This document shows, piece by piece, positions 36,320-45,956 of a stretch of 64,000 nt of DNA. A program made the translations under genes and the position numbers. Below the pieces are notes generated by a model. The model was not told where the DNA came from, ran no database searches, and saw only the letters and a list, made by a program, of their open reading frames with translations. The number at the start of each line of letters is the position of its first letter. Within the stretch, counting starts at the first letter, position 1. The DNA comes from Flavobacterium sp. A45. GTDB taxonomy: Bacteria > Bacteroidota > Bacteroidia > Flavobacteriales > Flavobacteriaceae. The stretch covers positions 1-64,000 of the forward strand of contig NZ_MUNX01000144.1 in the NCBI RefSeq assembly GCF_002001005.1, read 5' to 3'.

Positions 36320-36344
36320 TCACTCCACGGCTTCGCCTCAGTGA
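36320..36344. repeat. Small GC-rich stem-loop in the operon leader
   Basis: TCACT and AGTGA form an outer stem, GGC TTC GCC an inner hairpin. It lies in the untranslated leader of the SLBB gene, next to the heptad array. It may be a dispersed palindrome or part of the antitermination region. Confidence 0.4.
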
Positions 36345-36541
36345 GTCCCATCATGGTTCACCTTATGTTAAGAATTTGCAAATTTATGCTAAAAAAAAGG
36401 ATTTTACTTTCTTTTTTCAACACCAATTCAATATTTTTTATCCTAAAAATAAAAACAAAAACTCAAAGCAATAAAGCCTTTAAAATCAATATTTTACTTT
36501 TTTTTTAAATAAAACTCATACCTCCTTCATGGACAAAAAAA

Positions 36542-37012
36542 TCATTTTATTTTCTTCTCAACTTTAAGAACACACCCTAAAGACTCCAAAACGAGCACAT
36601 AATGATTGTGTTTTACCTCCTGCACTACGGCAGATTGTGCTACAAACGGACCCGATTCCAATACAATTTTATCCCCTTTTTGCCATTTATCAACCATCAC
36701 CTCAAAAGTATCAGGTATGTTCAACCAATCTTGAATGGCCTGAATCTCTTTTTCTTTTACAATAGCTGGTTTTCCTAGCCAAAACAAATACCGTATGGCT
36801 CCCGGAATTTCAAAAATAAGATTCCGCTCCTTTTCATTGACTTGAACAAAAATATAGGAATTAAACAACGGAACCTCGACTTTCTTTTTGCGATCCGACC
36901 ATTGACGGACTTTAGTTATCAAAGGACAATAGGCCGTAACTCCGATTTCATTCAACCGTTCAGTAACTTTCTTTTCCCACTTGGGTTTCGTGTAAACTAC
37001 GTACCAGTTCAT
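36542..37012 (-). CDS. NusG-like transcription antiterminator (UpxY type)
   Basis: 156 residues. The NGN domain opens with [20 protein letters not shown] and has [11 protein letters not shown] near 48-58; a KOW-like end has [12 protein letters not shown]. In Bacteroides, UpxY paralogues at the head of each capsule operon prevent early termination of that operon. Here the gene sits at the head of a minus-strand run of more than 30 kb of polysaccharide genes, which suggests the same role. The first 4 bp overlap the stop of the truncated gene upstream. Confidence 0.9.
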   Translation of the reverse strand: MNWYVVYTKPKWEKKVTERLNEIGVTAYCPLITKVRQWSDRKKKVEVPLFNSYIFVQVNEKERNLIFEIPGAIRYLFWLGKPAIVKEKEIQAIQDWLNIPDTFEVMVDKWQKGDKIVLESGPFVAQSAVVQEVKHNHYVLVLESLGCVLKVEKKIK

Positions 37013-37245
37013 ATTGTTTCCAAATTACTGCTATGAGAATAAACTATAAATCTTACAAAATCAGCCTGATATCTTTTTCTGCCATATCCTTCCACAATGT
37101 TTGTAATAACAGAATCCGAAGACCTTCTTAACTTACTCCCTAATTCATACAACTCGTATTTAGGCAATTGCAAAGACATTCTGTGTGTTTCAAAAAATAA
37201 ATTCAGTCCTTTTTTGTAAATTTCTAAATCTTTATAATTTTTCAT
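37009..37245 (-). CDS. Four-helix-bundle protein, C-terminally truncated
   Basis: 78 residues, against about 115-130 for the family (23S rRNA intervening-sequence protein type). Typical blocks are present: [51 protein letters not shown] and [16 protein letters not shown], where the fourth helix should begin. The stop overlaps the ATG of the NusG-like gene (ATGA). The family has no firm function. Loss of the last helix suggests a non-functional remnant kept because it carries the translation entry into the antiterminator gene; this is inference. Confidence 0.75.
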   Translation of the reverse strand: MKNYKDLEIYKKGLNLFFETHRMSLQLPKYELYELGSKLRRSSDSVITNIVEGYGRKRYQADFVRFIVYSHSSNLETI

Positions 37246-37282
37246 ATATTCAAATCAAATAACCATAACCAACAACAGATAC

Positions 37283-37331
37283 AGACAACTAATAACGGAT
37301 AACCGATAACTAACAACTGACAACCGAAAAC
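37283..37331. repeat. Heptad array, 7 units, abutting the rfbB stop
   Basis: AGACAAC, TAATAAC, GGATAAC, CGATAAC, TAACAAC, TGACAAC and CGAAAAC follow in exact register, ending 3 bp before the rfbB stop codon (37335-37337). Confidence 0.8.
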
Positions 37332-37334
37332 CAA

Positions 37335-38381
37335 CTACGAATACTGCTTTTCATAATACGAAGCATACGCTCCAGAAGTCACATTATTCAGCCAATCCTG
37401 GTTCTTCAAATACCAATCAATAGTAATTTCCAAACCTTCTTCAAAAGTTACAGAGGGCTTCCATCCCAATTGAGTGTTTATTTTAGAAGCATCGATTGCA
37501 TAACGCAAATCATGACCTGGCCTGTCCTTCACATAAGTAATCAATTGAGCTGATTCACCTGCAGTTCTTCCCAGTTTTTGATCCATAATCTGGCACAATA
37601 CTTTAACCAAATCAATGTTTTTCCATTCATTGAATCCTCCGATATTGTAAGTTTCATGATTTTTTCCATCATGGAAAACCAAATCAATAGCCACAGCATG
37701 ATCTTTTACAAATAACCAATCTCTGGTATAATTACCGTCTCCGTAAACTGGCAGTGGTTTGTTATTGATGATATTATTGATAAACAACGGAATTAACTTT
37801 TCCGGAAAATGAAAAGGCCCATAATTATTAGAACAATTCGTAATCACATATGGCAATCCGTAAGTTTCACCATAAGCTCTCACAAAGTGATCCGAACTCG
37901 CTTTGGATGCTGAGTATGGTGAATTAGGATCATAAGCTGTTGTTTCTGTAAATAACCCTTCAGCCCCTAGTGAGCCATAAACCTCATCAGTACTCACATG
38001 ATAAAAACGTTTTCCTTCAAAGTTACCCAACCATTGTTTTTTGGCCGCATTCAATAAATTCATCGTTCCAATCACATTGGTTTTCACAAAAGCCAAAGGA
38101 TCTTCGATAGAGCGATCGACATGGGATTCGGCTGCTAGATGAATAACCCCGTCAAATTGTTGTTTCCCAAACAATTCATTTATAAAACTTTCATCCGTAA
38201 TGTCTCCTTTTACAAAAGTATAATTCGGTTCTTTTTCAATATCCTTGATATTTTCCAAATTCCCTGCATACGTCAAAGCATCCAAATTAAAAATTTGGTA
38301 ATTTGGATAGTTTTGCACAAATCGTCTTACGACATGTGAACCAATAAACCCTGCTCCTCCAGTAATAAGTATCTTTTTCAT
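37335..38381 (-). CDS. rfbB: dTDP-glucose 4,6-dehydratase
   Basis: 348 residues. [16 protein letters not shown] binds NAD; STDEVYG has the catalytic Asp-Glu pair (132-133) and YSASK gives Tyr156 and Lys160. It makes dTDP-4-keto-6-deoxy-glucose, the second step to dTDP-L-rhamnose. It is about 30 kb from rfbA, rfbC and rfbD, so the pathway is split across the locus. A 14-bp tandem repeat lies just upstream of its start. Confidence 0.96.
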   Translation of the reverse strand: MKKILITGGAGFIGSHVVRRFVQNYPNYQIFNLDALTYAGNLENIKDIEKEPNYTFVKGDITDESFINELFGKQQFDGVIHLAAESHVDRSIEDPLAFVKTNVIGTMNLLNAAKKQWLGNFEGKRFYHVSTDEVYGSLGAEGLFTETTAYDPNSPYSASKASSDHFVRAYGETYGLPYVITNCSNNYGPFHFPEKLIPLFINNIINNKPLPVYGDGNYTRDWLFVKDHAVAIDLVFHDGKNHETYNIGGFNEWKNIDLVKVLCQIMDQKLGRTAGESAQLITYVKDRPGHDLRYAIDASKINTQLGWKPSVTFEEGLEITIDWYLKNQDWLNNVTSGAYASYYEKQYS

Positions 38382-38404
38382 TTTTATCTTTATTTGTCTA
38401 AATT

Positions 38405-38486
38405 CTCTTTATTCTATCCTCTTTATTCTATCCTCTTTATTCTATCCTCTTTATTCTATTCTCTTTATTCTATTCTCTTTATTCTA
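38405..38486. repeat. 14-bp tandem repeat upstream of rfbB
   Basis: The unit CTCTTTATTCTATC (or ...TATT) occurs 5.9 times in perfect register. The only variation is C versus T at the last base. It lies 24 bp upstream of the rfbB start, where copy number could affect spacing of expression signals. Confidence 0.9.
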
Positions 38487-38539
38487 AACTTTTAAACAAT
38501 TTAAACTCATAAACAAATTTAAACTTCATAATCCTCAAC

Positions 38540-39823
38540 TTACAACTTCCCATCAACTCCATCCACCAAAACACCTTTAACATCATAAAGAATACTACAT
38601 TCTTTTCTCAAGGAATCAATATCCATCTCCATAAACTCGGCATGAGCCACACCCAAAACTACAGCATCAAAAATAGTTTTTGGCATCTGATTTAACATTG
38701 TCAAACCATATTCGTGTTCCACCTCTATAGGATTCGCCCAAGGATCAAAAATAGTCACTTGAATTCCATAATCTTCCAATGCCTTTATAACATCCACAAT
38801 TTTGGTATTCCGAACATCAGGACAATTTTCTTTGAAAGTAATGCCCAACATCAACAAACGAGCACCATTGATAGTCACTCCTTTTTTGATCATCAGTTTC
38901 ACTACCTGAGAAGCCACATATTCTCCCATACTGTCATTCAAACGACGACCAGCCAATATAATTTCGGGATGATATCCTTTTTCTTGGGCTTTTTGCGCCA
39001 AATAATATGGGTCAACACCTATACAATGCCCACCAACTAACCCTGGTTTAAAGGGTAAAAAATTCCATTTAGTGCCAGCTGCTTTAAGCACGGCAGTTGT
39101 ATCAATATCTAAAAGGTTAAAGATTTTTGCTAATTCATTTACAAAAGCAATATTAATATCCCTTTGGGAATTTTCAATTACTTTGGCAGCTTCTGCCACT
39201 TTTATAGATGGAGCAAGATGTGTTCCTGCTATAATAACCGATTGGTACAATTCATTTACTTTTTGTCCAATCTCAGGCGTGGATCCTGATGTTATTTTTA
39301 AAATTTTCTCTACAGTATGTTCTTTATCTCCGGGATTAATTCGCTCCGGAGAATAACCTGCGAAAAAATCGACATTGAATTGCAATCCCGAAATTTTTTC
39401 CAAAACAGGCACACATTCCTCTTCAGTAACACCTGGATAAACGGTAGATTCGTAAATTACGATATCCCCTTTTTTTAGAACAGAACCAACAGTTTCACTG
39501 GATTTATACAATGGAGTTAAATCTGGACGATTATTTTTATCCACTGGAGTGGGAACAGTTACAATATAATAATTGCAATCGGCTATATCTTCAATTTGTG
39601 AAGTACAATATAAACCTTTTTGAGTGCTTGATTCTTGAACCAACACTTTTTGCAGTGTTTCATCATCAACTTCAAGGGTGCTGTCTGTACCTGATTGCAA
39701 TGCAACGACTCTTGATACATTAATATCAAAACCTACAACCGAAAATTGGGTAGCAAACAATCGAGCCAAAGGCAAACCAACATAACCCAAACCTATTACT
39801 GCAATCTTTATGTCTTTATTCAA
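38540..39823 (-). CDS. tviB: UDP-N-acetylhexosamine 6-dehydrogenase, copy 2 (TviB/WbpA-like)
   Basis: 427 residues, closely similar by eye along its length to the copy at 29870-31156. [18 protein letters not shown] opens the NAD domain and the catalytic Cys267 lies in [19 protein letters not shown]. The copies differ mainly near residues 25-80 and at the C-terminus. The product would be a UDP-HexNAc uronic acid. About 320 bp separates it from ugd upstream. Confidence 0.92.
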   Translation of the reverse strand: MNKDIKIAVIGLGYVGLPLARLFATQFSVVGFDINVSRVVALQSGTDSTLEVDDETLQKVLVQESSTQKGLYCTSQIEDIADCNYYIVTVPTPVDKNNRPDLTPLYKSSETVGSVLKKGDIVIYESTVYPGVTEEECVPVLEKISGLQFNVDFFAGYSPERINPGDKEHTVEKILKITSGSTPEIGQKVNELYQSVIIAGTHLAPSIKVAEAAKVIENSQRDINIAFVNELAKIFNLLDIDTTAVLKAAGTKWNFLPFKPGLVGGHCIGVDPYYLAQKAQEKGYHPEIILAGRRLNDSMGEYVASQVVKLMIKKGVTINGARLLMLGITFKENCPDVRNTKIVDVIKALEDYGIQVTIFDPWANPIEVEHEYGLTMLNQMPKTIFDAVVLGVAHAEFMEMDIDSLRKECSILYDVKGVLVDGVDGKL

Positions 39824-39926
39824 TTTCTTAAACTATTGTTGGTTTTAAAAGTCTTATTATAAAAAATAGAGAAATTAGAAATGTACTTCCAAAAATGAAG
39901 CACAGACTTCCTCCAAATTAAGCCCA

Positions 39927-39934
39927 CAAAGATA
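39927..39934 (-). promoter_or_regulatory. Candidate -7 element for tviB copy 2
   Basis: The minus strand reads TATCTTTG, matching TAnnTTTG. A TTG lies 15 bp further upstream, slightly closer than usual for the -33 element. Confidence 0.35.
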
Positions 39935-40061
39935 CAAAAAATAAGAATCCAACGGAGTCAAAAAAAAGTCCCCAACTAAACAAAAAAAGATTTCTACAAA
40001 CTACAATTGTAAACAACTCATAGTCAATAAAAATCTTCTTTCTAAAATTTTATTTATAAGT

Positions 40062-40084
40062 AAAAAATCACTGTTTTTGGTGAT
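40062..40084 (-). terminator. Likely terminator after ugd
   Basis: ATCAC and GTGAT form a 5-bp stem around an 8-nt loop, and on the minus strand a run of six T follows. The stem is short, so efficiency may be modest. Confidence 0.45.
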
Positions 40085-40141
40085 GCCTAAAGAGCCTAAA
40101 AAGGCCTATCTTAAGCGGTTTAAAACAGTAATTCTAAACTC

Positions 40142-41533
40142 TTAAGAGCCAATAGCCTGATATACAAATCCAATAGCTTCCAATTCTGATTTATTCAAAA
40201 TATTTCTTCCATCAAAAACAAAAGCAGGTTTTTGCATACCGTCATATATCTTTTGCCAATCATAAGTTACAAATTCATCCCACTCCGTAAGTACTGCAAT
40301 GGCATGTGCTTTTTCACAGGATAAATAAGGATTGTCAAAAGTAAGTATACAATTTGCGTTCTCCTCAGCTGATCTGGTTTCTAAATAATCTAAGTCAGAA
40401 AGAATTTTTTTACGAGACACTTTCGGGTCAAATACCGCGATTTTGGCTTGTTCGTTAATCAAATCATTTGCCACATATATCGCTGCTGATTCTCTTGTAT
40501 CATTGGTATCCTTCTTGAAAGCCCAACCCAAAAAAGCAATCTTTTTATCGGCAACGGTATTGTAAAGCGTTTGTACTATATTATTGGAAAAACGGCGTTT
40601 TTGATGGTCGTTCATGATAATTACCTGCTCCCAGTAATCCGCTACTTCGTTCAATCCGTATGATTTTGCTATATAAACCAAATTCAAAATATCTTTTTGG
40701 AAACAAGAACCGCCAAATCCTACTGAAGATTTCAGGAATTTAGAACCAATTCGGCTGTCCATTCCTATAGCTTTGGCTACCTCATTAACATCAGCACCTG
40801 TTTTTTCACATAGCTCAGACATCGCATTGATGGACGAAATTCTTTGAGCCAAAAAGGCATTCGCAGTTAGCTTTGACAACTCTGACGACCAAACATTAGT
40901 GGTCAATATTTTCTCTGGACTCACCCAATTGGAATAAACATCTACCAAAGCTTGAATCGCTTTCTGCCCTTCAGCAGAAGTATCTCCTCCGATTAATATT
41001 CGATCAGGGTTCAACAAATCCTGTACTGCTGTACCCTCTGCCAAAAATTCTGGATTGGATAAAATCTGAAACTGCACCCCATTTCCGGTAGAATCAAGAA
41101 TACTCTTGATGGCTTCGGCAGTACGTACCGGCAAAGTTGATTTCTCAACAACAATCTTATCACTTTTGGCGACTTTTGCAATTTGTCTGGCACACAATTC
41201 AATGTATTTCAAATCGGCTGCCATCCCTTTTCCTTTTCCATAGGTTTTCGTAGGCGTATTTACCGATATAAAGATGATTTGGGCTTCCTCTATTGCTTTA
41301 TCTACCGCTGTAGAAAAAAACAAGTTTCTTCCTCTTGCTTCTGCTACAATACTATCTAACCCCGGTTCATAAATGGGAATATTGTCGGTATTTTCATCAT
41401 TCCATGCTAAAATTCTTTCTGCATTCAAATCAACAACCGTAACTTGAATGTGGGGACATTTTTGTGCTATAACGGCCATCGTAGGTCCTCCAACATATCC
41501 TGCGCCTATGCAACAAATTTTTGTAATTTTCAT
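40142..41533 (-). CDS. ugd: UDP-glucose 6-dehydrogenase
   Basis: 463 residues from the ATG at 41531-41533 ([23 protein letters not shown]); the longer open frame adds 35 codons of non-family sequence that overlap the upstream gene. NAD motif GAGYVGGPT at 10-18, [11 protein letters not shown] near 130, and catalytic Cys277 in [11 protein letters not shown]. The GGSCFQKD form and the length resemble the eukaryote-like Ugd group. It makes UDP-glucuronate for the polysaccharide. Confidence 0.95.
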   Translation of the reverse strand: MKITKICCIGAGYVGGPTMAVIAQKCPHIQVTVVDLNAERILAWNDENTDNIPIYEPGLDSIVAEARGRNLFFSTAVDKAIEEAQIIFISVNTPTKTYGKGKGMAADLKYIELCARQIAKVAKSDKIVVEKSTLPVRTAEAIKSILDSTGNGVQFQILSNPEFLAEGTAVQDLLNPDRILIGGDTSAEGQKAIQALVDVYSNWVSPEKILTTNVWSSELSKLTANAFLAQRISSINAMSELCEKTGADVNEVAKAIGMDSRIGSKFLKSSVGFGGSCFQKDILNLVYIAKSYGLNEVADYWEQVIIMNDHQKRRFSNNIVQTLYNTVADKKIAFLGWAFKKDTNDTRESAAIYVANDLINEQAKIAVFDPKVSRKKILSDLDYLETRSAEENANCILTFDNPYLSCEKAHAIAVLTEWDEFVTYDWQKIYDGMQKPAFVFDGRNILNKSELEAIGFVYQAIGS

Positions 41534-41616
41534 ATTGTTGTTTTTCTCTATTCTGTTCACTGTATTCTCTATTCTAAAAATCTGTCTATTATCTGCGTAC
41601 TGAAATCTGCTTTCTA

Positions 41617-42603
41617 CTACCTGCCAAGATTCCCCCAATACCAGCCTACAGCTTCCTTCAGTCCTTCCTGTAAGGAATATTTAGGATTGTACCCTAAAAT
41701 TGTTTTGGCCTTATCAATACTGGCTAAAGAATGAGGAATATCTCCCGCTCTATTAGGACCATATTCAATAGCAACATCTGCAATTTTTGGATCGTATGCT
41801 GCCAAATATTTTTTTAAGTATCCTATCAAATCATTTAAGGTATTCCGATCACCATAAGCGGTATTGTAAACCGTATTCACTGCTTCTGGCTTTTCTGTAG
41901 TCATCGCCAACTCATTCATCTGTATAACATTGTCAATATAGGTGAAATCACGTGAATAATTTCCATCTCCATTTATTTTGGGACTCTCATGTTGCATTAA
42001 TTGCATAACAAACTTTGGAATAACTGCGGCGTAAGCTCCATTTGGATCCTGCTTCCTTCCAAACACATTAAAATAACGCAATCCAATAGTCTCCAATCCA
42101 TAAGTCCTGCTGAAAATTTCAGCATACAATTCATTTACATATTTCGTAATGGCATAAGGAGAAAGTGGCTTCCCTATAACCTCTTCTATTTTTGGTAATC
42201 CCTCCGAGTCACCATAAGTCGAAGAGCTGGCCGCGTAAACAAAACGCTTTACGTTGGCATCTCTTGCTGCAACCAGCATATTTAAAAATCCAGAAACATT
42301 GACATCATTTGTGGTAATAGGGTCATTAATTGACCTTGGCACAGAACCCAATGCAGCTTGATGCAATACATAATCAACTCCTCGCACAGCCAATTGACAG
42401 GTCTCAACATTACGTATGTCTCCCTCTATCAAACTAAAATTATTGTTTTCGATAAAATCTTTTAAATTATGACGATGACCCGTAGCGAAATTATCCAAAC
42501 AAACTACTTTATATTCTTTGGACAAAAAATACTCACATAGATTAGATCCAATAAATCCTGCTCCACCCGTAATTAGTATCTTCTTTTTGCTATTTTCTGT
42601 CAT
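41617..42603 (-). CDS. tviC: UDP-HexNAc(A) 4-epimerase, copy 2 (TviC/WbpP-like)
   Basis: 328 residues, nearly the same protein as the one at 31214-32179 with a seven-residue N-terminal addition (MTENSKK). [38 protein letters not shown] and the [14 protein letters not shown] block are shared. It starts 27 bp after the tyrosine kinase gene and probably belongs to that operon. Having two copies means either pair could supply UDP-GalNAcA. Confidence 0.92.
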   Translation of the reverse strand: MTENSKKKILITGGAGFIGSNLCEYFLSKEYKVVCLDNFATGHRHNLKDFIENNNFSLIEGDIRNVETCQLAVRGVDYVLHQAALGSVPRSINDPITTNDVNVSGFLNMLVAARDANVKRFVYAASSSTYGDSEGLPKIEEVIGKPLSPYAITKYVNELYAEIFSRTYGLETIGLRYFNVFGRKQDPNGAYAAVIPKFVMQLMQHESPKINGDGNYSRDFTYIDNVIQMNELAMTTEKPEAVNTVYNTAYGDRNTLNDLIGYLKKYLAAYDPKIADVAIEYGPNRAGDIPHSLASIDKAKTILGYNPKYSLQEGLKEAVGWYWGNLGR

Positions 42604-42630
42604 TATCTTTTTAATTTTAAAAAACTCTTG

Positions 42631-45081
42631 CTATTTTTTCTTTCCAACTATTTTCTCGATCAAACTTTTTTTCTTTTCAGCCTCATGGTAACCATTTGAA
42701 TAATTTCCGTTTCCATATCCATAACCATAACCATAACCTCCACCATACTTAGCTTTATTTTCAAAACCGTTCAAAACAATACTGGCATTATGGAGTTCGC
42801 CTCGATTCACCCTATTATTTAACAAAGTAATCATTTCTCTTTTGGTGAAATTTTGTCTAACAATATACAACGTGACATCACAATATTGTGCCAACTCAAG
42901 TGAGTCAGCGACCAAACCTACGGGTGGTGTATCCAAAATAATGTAATCGTATTTCGTTTTCAATTCTTCTATCAATTCTTTCATTCCATCACTAAGAATC
43001 AATTCAGAAGGATTAGGAGGTATTGGCCCCGAAAGTATTACATCTAGAAAAGGTATCGAGGTATGATTTACAACCTCGTCCAATTTTTTGTCTTTGATTA
43101 AATAATTTACAACCCCTACTTTGTTGTCCAAATTAAATTCATCAGACAACTTGGGTTTTCTTAAATCTAATCCAACAATTACGGTCTTTTTTTCGCTTAA
43201 AGCAAAAACCGTAGCAATGTTTATGGAACAAAATGTTTTTCCTTCACCACTTACAGAAGATGTTATCATCAATGTTTTTGCCCCGGCAACATTGCTCTTC
43301 TTGTACAAAAATTGGAGCGAAGAACGAATCGCTCTAAAGGATTCCGACAAAGCGGATTTTGGCTTCTCAAAAACAGCTAAATCATTATTCTCAGTATTTA
43401 TACCTACTATTCCTATTATCGGAATACTTGTTAGTTTACTGATATCATCTGGGTTCTGAATGGCATTATTAATAAAGAAAATGACTACGATTACTAATAA
43501 AGGAATTAACAACCCTAAAAATAAAGCCAGTACATAATTCACTCCTGTCTTAGGCCCTATAAGACCTCCTCCAATATCTTTAGCCGAATCTATAAAATGA
43601 ATATCCGATAGATTTGCTGCTTTTACAATATCAGCCTCGCTTCTTTTTTGAAGAAAAGTACTATATATGTTATCGTTTAAGTCGTACTTTCTTTTGATTT
43701 TTATTAATTCCTGCTGATCATCCGGAAGACGCTTAATCTTACTTTCCGCTTCATTGATTTTACTCTCCACCATTGCCAAATCATAATCCAAAGAAGTTTT
43801 TGCAGTGGCAATGTTTTCCAACAAAACATTTTTAATCGCTTCCATTTGATTGTCAAAATCCCTAAATATTTTTTCGCTTTTTACGGCATAAGCCATCTCC
43901 GATCGTTGGGTAGAAAGCGCTATTAATTTAGACACATTGACAGCAATGTTAGGATCATCAATTCCAGCCACAGAAGGCGCTGGCAATTTCGAATAGTCAA
44001 CACTGTTACGCAAATAAGATTTTAAAGAATTATAATAGGCTACTTTTCGTTTTACAGCATCTTTCTCTACATCAAAATCGAGGATTTTATCAGAAAATTT
44101 AGCTGCCCCTCCTTCTTCTACATCATAGATATTTTTATCTTTTCTAAAAGATTTTAACTCATCGCCCGTTTGCTTTAGTTGAGATTCCATAGCAACAAGT
44201 GTACTATCAATAAAATTAATAGTGTTTGTCGCAAATTGATTTTTACTATCAAGCTGCCTTTTAATCAACATATTAACAGTTGAATTCAGATAATCAACCA
44301 TGCGGGCTTTATTAGTACCTTGCATCCCCAACGTGATTATGGAACTTCCTTTATCATCAGTTTTGACATTTATGTTTCTGTAATTAGAAACAGTACCATC
44401 AAAGTCATTGAATCTAACAAAGTATTCATTGCCTTTATATAAACCTGGATTGTCGTTTATTTGCAAATTCCAATTCAAAAAAGGTAAAGAGACTTTTTGA
44501 CCAACTTTGTATTTTTTTACAAATTCACCTTCTACAACCGATGTATTGCTATGACTATTATCAGAATAGTGAATTAGTGAAACTGACGTTCCTTCAAAAG
44601 GGATTCTTAATTCGTATTCATTTTCGGTAATAAATTTAATCCCGATAAGATTCCCTGCTAATTGTCCTTGTTTTTTATCAATATCCAGATGAAACGGAAT
44701 GGCTCCATAAGCATCTATTAGATTGTATTTTCCCTGTACCAAATAATCAATATAAAACTGCAATTTATCTACCACCAACTCATTGTGTGAACGGGATTGT
44801 AAAGTGGTTGAAATAGTCTGCATTTGATCTGAAGCGCCTCCCCAATTAAATACTAAGTTGGTACTGGATGTAAAAAGTGGATTTGTTTCTTCCTTAACCG
44901 AAATTAAGGTTTCGATACCGTAAATTTTCTCTTTCCGTATATTAACCTGATAAGCTATCATTAAGGCGATAACTACAGATATCAAAAACCACTTCCAATA
45001 ACTTAATATCTTTATCAAAAAACCCTTAAAATCAAAACTGGACTGATTTTCAAAAACCGTAAAATCTTTTATATCTAACAT
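42631..45081 (-). CDS. wzc: Wzc-type polysaccharide tyrosine autokinase
   Basis: 816 residues. A PCP domain has membrane helices near 31-45 and 515-535 with long periplasmic coiled coils between. The cytoplasmic BY-kinase has Walker A GEGKT at 612-616, Walker A' LDLRKPKL near 640 and Walker B IILDTPP near 715. A C-terminal Gly/Tyr-rich tail (about 779-798) holds the autophosphorylation sites. Such kinases control capsule polymerisation and export together with the OPX lipoprotein encoded 14 bp upstream. Confidence 0.95.
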   Translation of the reverse strand: MLDIKDFTVFENQSSFDFKGFLIKILSYWKWFLISVVIALMIAYQVNIRKEKIYGIETLISVKEETNPLFTSSTNLVFNWGGASDQMQTISTTLQSRSHNELVVDKLQFYIDYLVQGKYNLIDAYGAIPFHLDIDKKQGQLAGNLIGIKFITENEYELRIPFEGTSVSLIHYSDNSHSNTSVVEGEFVKKYKVGQKVSLPFLNWNLQINDNPGLYKGNEYFVRFNDFDGTVSNYRNINVKTDDKGSSIITLGMQGTNKARMVDYLNSTVNMLIKRQLDSKNQFATNTINFIDSTLVAMESQLKQTGDELKSFRKDKNIYDVEEGGAAKFSDKILDFDVEKDAVKRKVAYYNSLKSYLRNSVDYSKLPAPSVAGIDDPNIAVNVSKLIALSTQRSEMAYAVKSEKIFRDFDNQMEAIKNVLLENIATAKTSLDYDLAMVESKINEAESKIKRLPDDQQELIKIKRKYDLNDNIYSTFLQKRSEADIVKAANLSDIHFIDSAKDIGGGLIGPKTGVNYVLALFLGLLIPLLVIVVIFFINNAIQNPDDISKLTSIPIIGIVGINTENNDLAVFEKPKSALSESFRAIRSSLQFLYKKSNVAGAKTLMITSSVSGEGKTFCSINIATVFALSEKKTVIVGLDLRKPKLSDEFNLDNKVGVVNYLIKDKKLDEVVNHTSIPFLDVILSGPIPPNPSELILSDGMKELIEELKTKYDYIILDTPPVGLVADSLELAQYCDVTLYIVRQNFTKREMITLLNNRVNRGELHNASIVLNGFENKAKYGGGYGYGYGYGNGNYSNGYHEAEKKKSLIEKIVGKKK

Positions 45082-45095
45082 TTGATCAATTGATT

Positions 45096-45887
45096 TTAAT
45101 TTTTAAGCAACAAATAAGTGGTACTAACCAAAGACAACAATGTAATAAGGGTTGTCAAAGATTGAATTCCGGTACTGCCTGTTCCCCACGTTTTTTGCTT
45201 GAGTGGTTTTACATAAATATAATCATTGGGCTGCAAAAAATAATAGGGAGAATTCATCACATTGATGTTAGTCAAATCCAAATCCTTCATCTCGGTGCCG
45301 TTTGGAGTTTGTCTAATAATAGTCACTGCCTTTCTGTCACCGGTTGTGGTTATATCCCCAGCATTGGCGATAGCTTCCATTATATTTACTTTTTCCTGAA
45401 ACAAAGTTTTGGTACCCGTACTCCCTACTTCTCCATTTATGGTATATCGAAAACCTGCTAATTTTACCACCACAAAAATACTGGCATTATCTTTAAAATA
45501 ATCAGCCAACAGTTGCTTTTCAATTTTAACGCGCACTTCCTCCAAAGTAAACCCCATAACATTCATCTCCCCCAAAACCGGAATTCGGATATTGCCATGG
45601 TCATCTACAGTAAAACCGTCAAAATACAAACCAGATTCCGATTGATCTGCTTCAGCATTATTAGCAGTTGGATTAAAAATAGTCACTAATTTTGGATCAG
45701 AAGCTTTGATGGTGATACTTAATACATCATGGGTTTGCAAACGATACGGCTTTGATTCCACCATTACGACTGGCCCTTCATTGGAAGCATTATCCTTTTT
45801 TTGAAGGTAAACCAAATCCTTTACTGGAATACAGGATGTAAATAACACACTGATAAATAAAAAAATAAGGACTAAACGTTTGTTCAT
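45096..45887 (-). CDS. wza: Wza-type polysaccharide export lipoprotein
   Basis: 263 residues. The signal MNKRLVLIFLFISVLFTSC has a lipobox ending at Cys19. The export domain begins YRLQTHDVLSITIKASDP, and an SLBB part has YTINGEVGSTGTKTLFQEKVNIMEAIANAG. A last hydrophobic segment (LTTLITLLSLVSTTYLLLKN) may cross the outer membrane. It is the first gene of the kinase operon and forms the outer-membrane exit with Wzc. Confidence 0.93.
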   Translation of the reverse strand: MNKRLVLIFLFISVLFTSCIPVKDLVYLQKKDNASNEGPVVMVESKPYRLQTHDVLSITIKASDPKLVTIFNPTANNAEADQSESGLYFDGFTVDDHGNIRIPVLGEMNVMGFTLEEVRVKIEKQLLADYFKDNASIFVVVKLAGFRYTINGEVGSTGTKTLFQEKVNIMEAIANAGDITTTGDRKAVTIIRQTPNGTEMKDLDLTNINVMNSPYYFLQPNDYIYVKPLKQKTWGTGSTGIQSLTTLITLLSLVSTTYLLLKN

Positions 45888-45904
45888 TCGTTTTAATTTA
45901 GTAA

Positions 45905-45912
45905 CAAATATA
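45905..45912 (-). promoter_or_regulatory. Candidate -7 element for the wza-wzc operon
   Basis: TATATTTG on the minus strand matches TAnnTTTG and lies 18 bp before the wza start. No clear TTG at -33 is visible, so support is partial. A short AAGC-loop-GCTT hairpin with T run next to it may end the recR transcript. Confidence 0.4.
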
Positions 45913-45956
45913 GTTTTTCAATTAGTATAAAAAAAGCATCACGCTTATTAAACCAC

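Larger units (their letters stand above)
36080..36541. other. Long leader between the NusG-like gene and the export operon
   Basis: This 460-bp gap has no gene. It contains the heptad array at 36256-36318, a compact stem-loop TCACT..GGC TTC GCC..AGTGA at 36320-36344 and a -7-like TAAATTTG on the minus strand at 36379-36386. A transcript crossing from the UpxY-like gene into the operon would include these, so antitermination control could act here. Confidence 0.5.
39824..40141. other. Intergenic region between ugd and tviB copy 2
   Basis: About 318 bp without a gene. It contains a likely terminator for ugd (40062-40084) and a promoter-like element (39927-39934). The rest is AT-rich with nothing else recognised. 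Confidence 0.5.

Noticed and set aside
29870..39823. Assembly duplication as the reason for two tviB copies
   Set aside because: The two copies differ at many positions and have different neighbours, so they are real diverged paralogues.
41534..41638. 35-codon N-terminal extension of ugd
   Set aside because: It overlaps the 3' end of the upstream epimerase gene and has no family sequence; [16 protein letters not shown] is the normal start.
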